From the NCBI GenBank assembly GCA_002279765.1, contig NCCR01000292.1:1-5469 (forward strand): DNA of 5,469 nucleotides, read 5' to 3'. Position 1 is the first letter of the stretch; every line of letters starts with the position of its first letter. Origin of the DNA: Verrucomicrobia bacterium 12-59-8 (GTDB lineage Bacteria > Verrucomicrobiota > Verrucomicrobiae > Verrucomicrobiales > Verrucomicrobiaceae). Below the pieces are notes generated by a model, which saw only the letters and a program-made list of their open reading frames with translations, made no database searches and was not told the origin of the DNA. The position numbers and the translations under genes are program-made. Below are positions 1 to 5,469 of the stretch, piece after piece.

Positions 1-1444
1 CCTCAAACTTCTGCAGCGCCAAAATCAGCCCCTCGATCGCCCAGATGTCCAGATGCGTCGTCGGCTCGTCCATCAGCAGCAGGTTCGGCGGATCCACCAG
101 AAACTTCACCAGGTTCACCCGGCTCTTCTCACCACCGCTCAGCACCCGGCACTTCTTGTGCACGTCCTCACGCTTGAACAGGAACGATCCCAAGATGCTC
201 CGCGCCTCATCCTCACGCAGCTCCGGCGCCACACGCTTCAGCTCCTCCAGCACACTGCAGTCCGGGTCCAAAGTATCCGCGCGATGCTGCGAAAAGTACC
301 CCATCTTCACATTCGTCCCCAGCTTCCGCTCACCCTTCTGAAACGGCACCTCGCCCGCCAAGATCTTGATCAGCGTTGACTTGCCCGAACCGTTCGGCCC
401 CACCAGCACCGTCCGCTCCCCACGCTCCACTTCCAGATCCAGCCCCGTGTACACCTTCTTCGTGCCATAGGCCTGATGAATGTCCGTCAGCGCAATCAGC
501 CGCTGACCACTCCGCTGCGGCTGCGGGAAGTTAAAGCGGAAGCCCTTTCGCAGCGGCCGCGGCTTGTCCAGCTTGTCCATCTTCGCCAGCTGCTTCTCAC
601 GGCTCTGCGCCTGGGACGCCTTCGACGCCACCGACCGGAAGCGATCAATGAAATCCTGGATCTGCTCGATCTCCTTCTGCTGGTTCTTGTACGACTGCAT
701 CGCACGCTCGTAGTTCTCCTCGCGCTGCTTCAGGTAGTCACTGTAGTTCCCTTGGTAAGACTGCAGCTTCCCCTCCTCGATCTCATACACCTGCTGCACC
801 AGCTCATCCATAAAGTCACGGTCATGCGAAATGATCAGCAGCGCCCCCGGATAATTTTTCAGATAATTCCGGAACCACATCAGCGACAGCAGATCCAGAT
901 GGTTCGTCGGCTCATCCAGCAGCAGCAGATCCGGCTCCATCACCAGCAGCCGCGTCATATGCGCACGCATCACCCAGCCACCGCTGAACTCACGCGCCGG
1001 CCTCGCAAAATCCTCCTCCTTGTACCCCAGTCCCTTCAGAATGCGCTTCGCCTTCGCCTCCGTCTGCGGGTCCTGCAGCGCATCATGCTTCGCATGCGCC
1101 TCAAAATATTCCGGGCTCGAAACATCCCCCGCCGCCTCAAACTCACGCAAAATCTTCTCCAGCGCCTCAATCTCCCCCGCCTTCCCCGTCGCCACCTCCA
1201 GCACCGTCTCCTCACCCACCGGCTCGCTCTCCTGCGGCAGGAATCCCACCGTCGTCCACTCATCCCGGATCACCTCCCCCGCATCCGGCACATCCGTCTT
1301 CAGGATCAGCGAAAACAGCGTCGATTTCCCCGCCCCATTCGGCCCCACCAGCGCCACCCGCTCCCCATAATTGATGGTCATCGACGCAGCGCTAAACAGC
1401 GTGCGGGCATTGAAAGTCTTGGTGACGTCGCGAATGGTAAGCAT
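1..1444 (-). CDS. ABC-F family ATP-binding protein (translation factor type), 3' end cut by window edge
   Basis: This is a soluble protein with two ATP-binding cassettes and no membrane segment, as in the ABC-F family, whose members act on the ribosome (EttA/Uup/YheS types or antibiotic-protection factors). I read 481 codons with no stop, so the C-terminus lies outside the window. Cassette 1 has Walker A GPNGAGKST (residues 34-42), signature FSGGW (153-157), Walker B plus the ABC-F hallmark LLLLDEPTNHLD (173-184) and the switch histidine in SHDRDF (His207). A charged helical linker covers about 225-310. Cassette 2 has Walker A GPNGSGKST (349-357), signature LSGGE (435-439) and LLLMDEPTTHLD (455-466). 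The ATG at 1442-1444 opens the typical start MLTIRDVTKTF, and an in-frame TGA at 1454-1456 rules out a longer start. No good ribosome binding site is visible; GAGGT lies too far upstream. Codons end mostly in G or C, unlike the neighbouring cassette. A housekeeping role is inferred; the exact subfamily cannot be fixed without the C-terminus. Confidence 0.95.
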   Translation of the reverse strand, partial: MLTIRDVTKTFNARTLFSAASMTINYGERVALVGPNGAGKSTLFSLILKTDVPDAGEVIRDEWTTVGFLPQESEPVGEETVLEVATGKAGEIEALEKILREFEAAGDVSSPEYFEAHAKHDALQDPQTEAKAKRILKGLGYKEEDFARPAREFSGGWVMRAHMTRLLVMEPDLLLLDEPTNHLDLLSLMWFRNYLKNYPGALLIISHDRDFMDELVQQVYEIEEGKLQSYQGNYSDYLKQREENYERAMQSYKNQQKEIEQIQDFIDRFRSVASKASQAQSREKQLAKMDKLDKPRPLRKGFRFNFPQPQRSGQRLIALTDIHQAYGTKKVYTGLDLEVERGERTVLVGPNGSGKSTLIKILAGEVPFQKGERKLGTNVKMGYFSQHRADTLDPDCSVLEELKRVAPELREDEARSILGSFLFKREDVHKKCRVLSGGEKSRVNLVKFLVDPPNLLLMDEPTTHLDIWAIEGLILALQKFE

Positions 1445-1620
1445 GGGGGCAGATCAGCTACCTCACCCCACGCCACTTGCAAGGCCCAAGCATGCCCCCG
1501 TGACGGAGGCGTAGCACATGCGTCTCGCATGTGGAGACGCTCAGCGCAGGCAGGCACTCCCGGGGCACCTGTACCGCCGCGTCTACCCTGCATTTTTCTG
1601 GAGATCTTTTTAAAATGAAG
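1445..1620. other. Intergenic spacer between protease and ABC-F genes
   Basis: This is 176 bp with no credible gene. Next to the protease stop it is A+T-rich (about 1590-1620); the rest is G+C-rich and carries a nested hairpin. No stem followed by a T-run is seen on the minus strand, so there is no canonical intrinsic terminator after the protease gene, and read-through into the ABC-F gene cannot be excluded. I found no convincing sigma-70-type promoter for the ABC-F gene. Confidence 0.6.
1515..1540. repeat. Two overlapping, mutually exclusive hairpins (REP-like element)
   Basis: CACATGCG (1515-1522) and CGCATGTG (1526-1533) form a perfect 8-bp stem with a 3-base loop. Overlapping it, GCGTCTC (1520-1526) and GAGACGC (1534-1540) form a perfect 7-bp stem with a 7-base loop. 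The two cannot pair at the same time in one strand. There is no following T-run, so this is not a standard terminator. It could be a dispersed REP-like palindrome or an mRNA 3'-end stabiliser for the protease transcript; the function is inferred. Confidence 0.55.
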
Positions 1621-4185
1621 TCACTCACCCCAGAAAGCAATCTCAGCCCGAGCTTCGATCTCAGCTTCGATGGCCGTGTAGATGGGCAGTTCCACATCCA
1701 AAGCTTCAAAAGAGATGGCTAGGCAGTATCGGGCAAGGCCTGCCCCCTCTTTGTGGTTCCAGCCAACATGAGCACGCACCGCAATGGCAAAGGTCTCCGG
1801 AAGCTGGTTGGCTTCAATGACAGCCCAGTCTTTTTGAACGGAGCCAAAGTTCCTGCTCACATCGACTTCACCATGCTGCGTTTGCTGGTGAATTTGCCAG
1901 GGAAGCCCGCGGTATGAACGAGTCTTGTTGCCCTGCATACGGTTCTTGAAATGATCGAGTGGCTCGCTCTCGCAGATCGAACACCAGTCGAGCCAGGTTT
2001 CCAAATAACCGGTTCGGCGTGAGCGAGTACGTCGAGGGCAGGCGGTGTAGGCGAGTGTGACATCGATTCGAATTTTCGCTTCTAAGGCAGCATTGCGGAT
2101 CTCGTCAGGAATGGTGATCTGATAAAGATGGTACTGCTTGCTCCGAATTTCTTTAGCCTCAGCCGTGATGAGGGTGACACGCTGCGGATTGTTGGTGGTC
2201 GCGCGTTCGAGAGATGGTATGCCATACCCAATCAACCGCAAAACCTTGTCTTTGTCTGCGATATTGAGTGCCCATTCTGGCCACTGGGCGCTTTGCACGA
2301 TCAAGGCCCGGTAAAGCTGGGCCGAGCCCTCAGGAAAGAGATTTTGCAAATGCGCGGCAATGTGAGCTACCTTCGGTGCCGCGTAAGAAGTGCCGACGTC
2401 ATCACGCGAAATGGCCGGCTCACCATGCAAGGTGCTGGCAATCATTTCGGGTGCCGTAGCCTCACTGGTGGGCAAACTGCGGGTCAATGGATTGCTGTGC
2501 AGACGGTCTCCGCCGTACTCAACCACCTCCGGTTTAACCACTTCCCACAGTGGCGAGTAACCCGCACGGCTGAAAGCAGAGGGGAAATGCTGCTGCCGCG
2601 CGAATGAACGCCGAAATCCCTCATCGACAACCGCATGTGCAATCGAACCCACGGTAAGCGCATGGAGGCTCTGTGCCGGACTGGAAACTCGGGCGTGATC
2701 TTCGAGCAATTGAGCTGGGTGCGCGGCTCCATCTTGCAGACTGTTAAATATGGCCGCAGGCTCAACATTTCCTGCGGCTTGGATGAAGAGCAAATCGTAC
2801 CGGTGTGACAAGTCATCGATTTTTGCCGCCCAGGAGCACATGCGGTGGCCTGCACACGGGCTGTGACCTGCGATGGAATGATTGAAGATTTTCGTGTCTT
2901 TCCCGCCGCCTGCAAAATGCGCTACCACCTCAGTCAGATAGCGTTCGGGCGGCAGACTGTCGGGCAGTTGGTTGTTAGCATCCAGTACTCGTGCGTTTTG
3001 AATCCACGCCACCGGCTGCACATCACCATTTTTTGGGACCTCACGCGGATAAAGCACAGCCCCCGCCACACGTGTGCCGTGACCTCTGGGTGCCACATAG
3101 TCACCCGCGTCATCGGATTCCTCGTCAGGCAGAAAGCACCGGCTGGTCGCCTTGTCCATGGCAGGTTCAATCCAGCGGTGCTCTTCCTGAATGCCGCTAT
3201 CAATGACGCAAACCTTTGGGGCGCTGGCATCAGGTGGCAGAATATTCATCTCACTGTCCACTCCTTCGGCCTCCGGCGAGCCAGGGAGGAACTGGATGTC
3301 AGGAGGCATGGAAACCTCAAACAAGTGTTTGAAATTTTGGATGAGGTCACGAAACCCCTTTCCTGACATCCGGAAACGTGCTTCAACGCTGTCTGGAAAC
3401 ACGATGCCTCTTCGTGTCTCAGCGGGAGAGTCGTGCTTCAATCCATCAAGAACCACGCCGCCGTAGTGGCTGATAAATGCATTCAGTTCATCGGATCTGG
3501 CATCGGCTGCATCCATCCAAATTTCGTCAGCCTTTTCGAGATCCTTGCTTCGCAGTTCGGCCTCCTGAGCGGCTCTATCTTCATGACTTTGCTCTTCCTT
3601 TTTTCGCGGAAGGCGGGTCCACTCAATATTTCTGCTGCTTGCTGCCGTCTGAATACCAAGATCGAAAGTATAAACAGTCGTGTCATTAAACGGCCAGAGT
3701 TCACTGACTCTTCCCAGCAGCAATTCAGAGAGTTTTCGTGCATCATCCGGCTCATAAAACACGTCCAGGACGCTGGCTGCACCGCCGCCGCCTCGGCTGT
3801 TGCTTTCAAACAATGAGAGCACCTCCGCGAGCTTCTTCAGATCGAGGGTTTCCGAGGCTGCAAACATCAGTCCGCTTTCAGTCTCAGCGACCAATTCAAC
3901 GCCCAGCGCATACGCCAGTGCGTCAACGTCGGTGCCTTCAGGCACCCGGAGGAGAAAGCCTTTTCCGTGTATTTCGGGAAGTCCGGTCGCACGCCGTTCT
4001 TCTGCGCTGGACATCGCTTCACGCTTCATCAAATCGAGTTGCCCACGAATTTTTCCTGAGTGGCCTTTCCTATCAGCTAAGACTGCCGCAACCTCTGGTG
4101 AAACCTTTCGTCCGCCATTAAACTTCGCATCGAACGATCCCTCGAATGCCAAATGCAGATGCGGGAAATCGTTGGTGGTTGGCAT
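1621..4185 (-). CDS. ietS: Subtilisin-like serine protease of the IetAS anti-phage system (IetS)
   Basis: This is an 854-aa S8-family peptidase, predicted to cleave proteins in the cytoplasm as the effector of the IetAS defence pair. The catalytic residues are all visible: Asp329 in VCVIDSG, His369 in RGHGTRVAG, oxyanion Asn473 in QAAGN and nucleophile Ser600 in DVGTSYAAP. No signal peptide or membrane segment is seen. The catalytic domain spans about 322-665. It is preceded by a long N-terminal region (1-320) that opens with FPHLHLAFEG, typical of this protein group, and includes a charged, probably helical stretch (about 190-235). A C-terminal region (about 670-854), probably beta-rich, follows; it contains Cys716 and a WCSIC motif (Cys735, Cys738). 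The protein is much larger than secreted subtilisins, and no clear cleavable propeptide is evident. The ATG lies 8 bp after the stop of the ATPase gene and has no Shine-Dalgarno sequence, which suggests translational coupling. The protease family is certain from the motifs; the IetS assignment rests on size, N-terminal style and partner, recalled from known systems and not searched. Confidence 0.9.
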   Translation of the reverse strand: MPTTNDFPHLHLAFEGSFDAKFNGGRKVSPEVAAVLADRKGHSGKIRGQLDLMKREAMSSAEERRATGLPEIHGKGFLLRVPEGTDVDALAYALGVELVAETESGLMFAASETLDLKKLAEVLSLFESNSRGGGGAASVLDVFYEPDDARKLSELLLGRVSELWPFNDTTVYTFDLGIQTAASSRNIEWTRLPRKKEEQSHEDRAAQEAELRSKDLEKADEIWMDAADARSDELNAFISHYGGVVLDGLKHDSPAETRRGIVFPDSVEARFRMSGKGFRDLIQNFKHLFEVSMPPDIQFLPGSPEAEGVDSEMNILPPDASAPKVCVIDSGIQEEHRWIEPAMDKATSRCFLPDEESDDAGDYVAPRGHGTRVAGAVLYPREVPKNGDVQPVAWIQNARVLDANNQLPDSLPPERYLTEVVAHFAGGGKDTKIFNHSIAGHSPCAGHRMCSWAAKIDDLSHRYDLLFIQAAGNVEPAAIFNSLQDGAAHPAQLLEDHARVSSPAQSLHALTVGSIAHAVVDEGFRRSFARQQHFPSAFSRAGYSPLWEVVKPEVVEYGGDRLHSNPLTRSLPTSEATAPEMIASTLHGEPAISRDDVGTSYAAPKVAHIAAHLQNLFPEGSAQLYRALIVQSAQWPEWALNIADKDKVLRLIGYGIPSLERATTNNPQRVTLITAEAKEIRSKQYHLYQITIPDEIRNAALEAKIRIDVTLAYTACPRRTRSRRTGYLETWLDWCSICESEPLDHFKNRMQGNKTRSYRGLPWQIHQQTQHGEVDVSRNFGSVQKDWAVIEANQLPETFAIAVRAHVGWNHKEGAGLARYCLAISFEALDVELPIYTAIEAEIEARAEIAFWGE

Positions 4186-4193
4186 GGTGAGAA

Positions 4194-5183
4194 TTACAGC
4201 ACTTGGTTGTGGCGCTCGCTGGCTTCAGCCAAAGCAAAACGTACGTCATCTGCCGTCAAAACTTTTCTGCCTTCAAGCACAGCGTGTTTTGCGGCATTTC
4301 GGCCGATCTGCGTGACCTCAGAGCATGACATGCCGTCCATCTCACGAGAGAGGTGGTCCCAACGGATGCCTTTTTCCGCCGTTACAGAAGACACGGTGCT
4401 CTTCAGAATGCCTTCAATCTGCTGGTTCGTTGGCAGAGGGATGCGGAGTACTTCATCGAAGCGGCGGATCAGTGCCGGATCGAGTGCCGAGTCCAGATTG
4501 GTTGCCGCAATGACCAGCCCCTCTCCCCGATAGCCCTCGAGCATTTCCAGCAAGGCATTGGTGATTCGGGTGGCCTCACCCACATCGTTGCGCTCCGTGC
4601 GTGAACGGGCCAGCGTGTCGCACTCATCGAGAAAGAGCGCGCAAGGGGTCGCTTGGGCTGCATCGAAGACTTTGCGAAGGTTGGTGTGAGTTTCGCCGAA
4701 GTAAGACGAAAGCAACGTGTCAAAGCGGAGTTTCAGCAAAGGCAGGCCGATGTTCCAGGCCAAACGTTCAGCGCCAAGACTTTTGCCACAGCCTGGTGGG
4801 CCATACAGCAAGATGCGCCGGCGGGGATGAAGCCCATGAGTGGCTAGGCGAGAACTTGCGGCAAATTCCTTTTCGATCCGGCGGAATCGCTGTTCCACCA
4901 GTTCAGGAAGCACCATGTAGTGCCGCAGTTGATCACGCGGAACTTCTTGCAGCAGAGGTGCTGAATCCCGACGATTTGTAGGAAGGCGGGAGAGTGTGCC
5001 CGGGGTGGGATCGAAGCTCCGCGTTTTGCGCGGGTCGCTGAGAATCCGGTCTAGCTCCTCGGCAACTCGCGAATGGCCCGCTTTTTTTTCATCTTCAACC
5101 ACCTTGCGGCAGAGCACGTCCACATCTGCCCCTGATCCAGACTGGATCGCACGAAAAAGGCGCTTGAGGAGAGTTGAGTTCAT
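4194..5183 (-). CDS. ietA: AAA+ ATPase of the IetAS anti-phage system (IetA)
   Basis: This is a 329-aa AAA+ ATPase, predicted to form a ring that remodels a target or controls the adjacent protease. An N-terminal helical domain (about 1-85) contains a helix-rich segment (CRKVVEDEKKAGHSRVAEEL, about 25-44). The AAA core follows: Walker A GPPGCGKS (128-135), a candidate aromatic pore loop SYFGET (160-165), Walker B FLDE (184-187), the conserved RNDVGE (198-203), sensor 1 ATN (227-229) and candidate arginine fingers Arg240/Arg241 in LIRRFDEV. A helical lid with a second helix-rich element (about 282-322) ends the protein. No zinc-protease motif is present, so it is not an FtsH-type protease; proteolysis is supplied by the next gene. 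The codon directly before the ATG is TGA (5184-5186), so the start cannot lie further upstream. No Shine-Dalgarno sequence is present. It is the first gene of a two-gene operon. The AAA+ call is firm; the IetA name depends on the subtilase partner and on family resemblance. Confidence 0.9.
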   Translation of the reverse strand: MNSTLLKRLFRAIQSGSGADVDVLCRKVVEDEKKAGHSRVAEELDRILSDPRKTRSFDPTPGTLSRLPTNRRDSAPLLQEVPRDQLRHYMVLPELVEQRFRRIEKEFAASSRLATHGLHPRRRILLYGPPGCGKSLGAERLAWNIGLPLLKLRFDTLLSSYFGETHTNLRKVFDAAQATPCALFLDECDTLARSRTERNDVGEATRITNALLEMLEGYRGEGLVIAATNLDSALDPALIRRFDEVLRIPLPTNQQIEGILKSTVSSVTAEKGIRWDHLSREMDGMSCSEVTQIGRNAAKHAVLEGRKVLTADDVRFALAEASERHNQVL

Positions 5184-5253
5184 TCAGTGGAAACGGCGAA
5201 AAATTTATCAGTCAACCTTAACAAGCTCGTGCCAGGGTGTAAACCTACGTTTC

Positions 5254-5270
5254 TCATGCCACTGTCATGA
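5254..5270. repeat. Short inverted repeat in operon leader
   Basis: TCATG (5254-5258) and CATGA (5266-5270) form a 5-bp inverted repeat with a 7-base gap. It would lie inside the untranslated leader if the promoter candidate further upstream is used. Arms this short arise by chance easily; a role as an operator half-site pair is speculative. Confidence 0.25.
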
Positions 5271-5291
5271 ATTTTAGCGTATAAAAGCAAT

Positions 5292-5306
5292 GGGTGATTA
5301 TCACCC
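5292..5306. promoter_or_regulatory. Perfect 15-bp palindrome, candidate operator
   Basis: GGGTGAT-T-ATCACCC is a perfect inverted repeat with 7-bp arms around a single central base. It lies about 110 bp upstream of the ATPase start and covers the -10 element of the best promoter candidate for that gene. This is the size and placement expected of a dimeric repressor site. The symmetry is seen directly; the operator role and the identity of any regulator are inferred. Confidence 0.45.
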
Positions 5307-5325
5307 GAAGTGGCCCATTTTGCAA
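5297..5325 (-). promoter_or_regulatory. Candidate sigma-70-type promoter for the ietA-ietS operon
   Basis: On the minus strand, TTGCAA (5320-5325) is a 4/6 match to the -35 consensus and GATAAT (5297-5302) a 5/6 match to the -10 consensus, separated by the optimal 17 bases. Transcription would start near 5290, giving a leader of roughly 107 nt before the ATPase ATG. The -10 is embedded in the 15-bp palindrome, which would allow direct repression. A second A+T-rich -10-like TAAAAT lies at 5271-5276 but has no acceptable -35. Confidence 0.4.
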
Positions 5326-5360
5326 ATGAATTCGAAATTTTTGCTCGCCGTTGAAAAAGA

Positions 5361-5378
5361 TGCCAGGCAAGAATGGCA
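5361..5378. repeat. Inverted repeat TGCCA-N8-TGGCA
   Basis: TGCCA (5361-5365) and TGGCA (5374-5378) are exact reverse complements separated by 8 bases, in the A+T-rich control region. The dyad has the length of a typical dimer binding site, but arms of 5 bp are weak evidence. No downstream T-run is placed to make it a terminator. Confidence 0.25.
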
Positions 5379-5449
5379 CTTAATTAAGGGCGGGTTTCGT
5401 TTTTAGCCAAGCTCATTCACAGAACCATTTGTAAATCTAAAGGTTAGCA

Positions 5450-5469
5450 ATGGTTAAGCGTATTGATCA
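5450..5469 (+). CDS. Possible start of a divergent gene, cut by window edge
   Basis: Six complete codons beginning MVKRID run to the right edge. The support is a Shine-Dalgarno-like AAAGG (5439-5443) six bases before the ATG and an in-frame TAA (5438-5440) that bounds the start. No product can be named. If real, it would be transcribed away from the ATPase gene and share the A+T-rich control region, where a regulator gene would be a natural neighbour. The stretch is too short to test coding bias, and a minus-strand gene ending here is also possible. Confidence 0.25.

Larger units (their letters stand above)
5184..5449. other. A+T-rich upstream/intergenic control region
   Basis: This stretch of 266 bp lies before the ATPase gene and carries no convincing gene on either strand; reading frames are short and frequently closed. 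It is visibly richer in A+T than the coding DNA to its left. It contains a palindrome with an overlapping promoter candidate (5292-5325), TCATG-N7-CATGA (5254-5270), TGCCA-N8-TGGCA (5361-5378) and the left arm of a 7-bp inverted pair (5423-5429 with 5449-5455). It probably holds the promoter of the defence operon and possibly that of a divergent gene. Confidence 0.6.

Noticed and set aside
476..1618. Long plus-strand open frame of 380 codons opposite the ABC-F gene
   Set aside because: Its translation is Leu/Arg/His-rich low complexity, as expected from the antisense of a high-GC3 gene, and the minus strand holds unmistakable ABC-F motifs throughout.
1560..1620. Intrinsic terminator after the protease gene
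   Set aside because: The A/T run next to the stop codon is not preceded by a G+C-rich stem on the minus strand, and the real hairpin (1515-1540) has no T-run.
1615..1722. Plus-strand ATG preceded by GGAG, reading into the protease 3' end
   Set aside because: The reading frame is short, antisense to the protease C-terminus, has no domain, and the GGAG to ATG spacing is too long.
2128..2607. Plus-strand open frame of 159 codons within the protease region
   Set aside because: It lies fully antisense to the catalytic domain containing Ser600 and Asn473 and shows no recognisable motif.
5351..5390. Sigma-54-like promoter suggested by TGGCAC/TGGCAT near the TGCCA-N8-TGGCA repeat
   Set aside because: Neither strand has the required TTGC element at the correct 5-base spacing.
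5423..5455. AACCATT / AATGGTT inverted pair as a structural RNA or attachment site
   Set aside because: Seven-base arms with a 19-base A+T-rich loop are weak, and no second copy or tRNA is present to support an attachment site.
1..5469. CRISPR array, tRNA/rRNA gene, insertion sequence or transposase
   Set aside because: No regularly spaced repeats, cloverleaf, rRNA-like sequence, transposase motif or paired terminal inverted repeats were seen on either strand.

Overview
This window probably comes from a Gram-negative-type bacterium with a moderately high GC core. A Verrucomicrobia or Planctomycetes-like host would fit the style of the ABC-F protein and the scarcity of Shine-Dalgarno sequences, but this is only a weak inference because there is no rRNA or other phylogenetic marker. 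All well-supported genes lie on the minus strand, so transcription runs from high to low coordinates.

Layout, right to left. Bases 5184-5469 are A+T-rich and largely non-coding. They hold a perfect 15-bp palindrome overlapping a plausible promoter for the leftward genes, several weaker inverted repeats, and at the extreme right edge the possible start of a divergent rightward gene. Next comes a AAA+ ATPase of 329 aa (4194-5183) and, only 8 bp downstream, an intracellular subtilisin-like serine protease of 854 aa (1621-4185) with an intact Asp/His/Ser triad. A 176-bp spacer (1445-1620) contains two overlapping, mutually exclusive hairpins. The left end is a nearly complete gene for an ABC-F protein with two ATP-binding cassettes (1-1444), cut by the window edge and richer in G/C-ending codons than the two-gene cassette.

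The ATPase and subtilase match the architecture of the two-gene anti-phage system IetAS (IetA = AAA+ ATPase, IetS = S8 protease). The likely arrangement is that the ATPase remodels or delivers something to the protease, or gates it, in the cytoplasm; the trigger and substrate cannot be read from sequence. The ABC-F gene looks like a host translation factor and probably marks the edge of the inserted defence cassette. The system is not new as a class, so the least explained parts are its control region and the hairpin spacer downstream.
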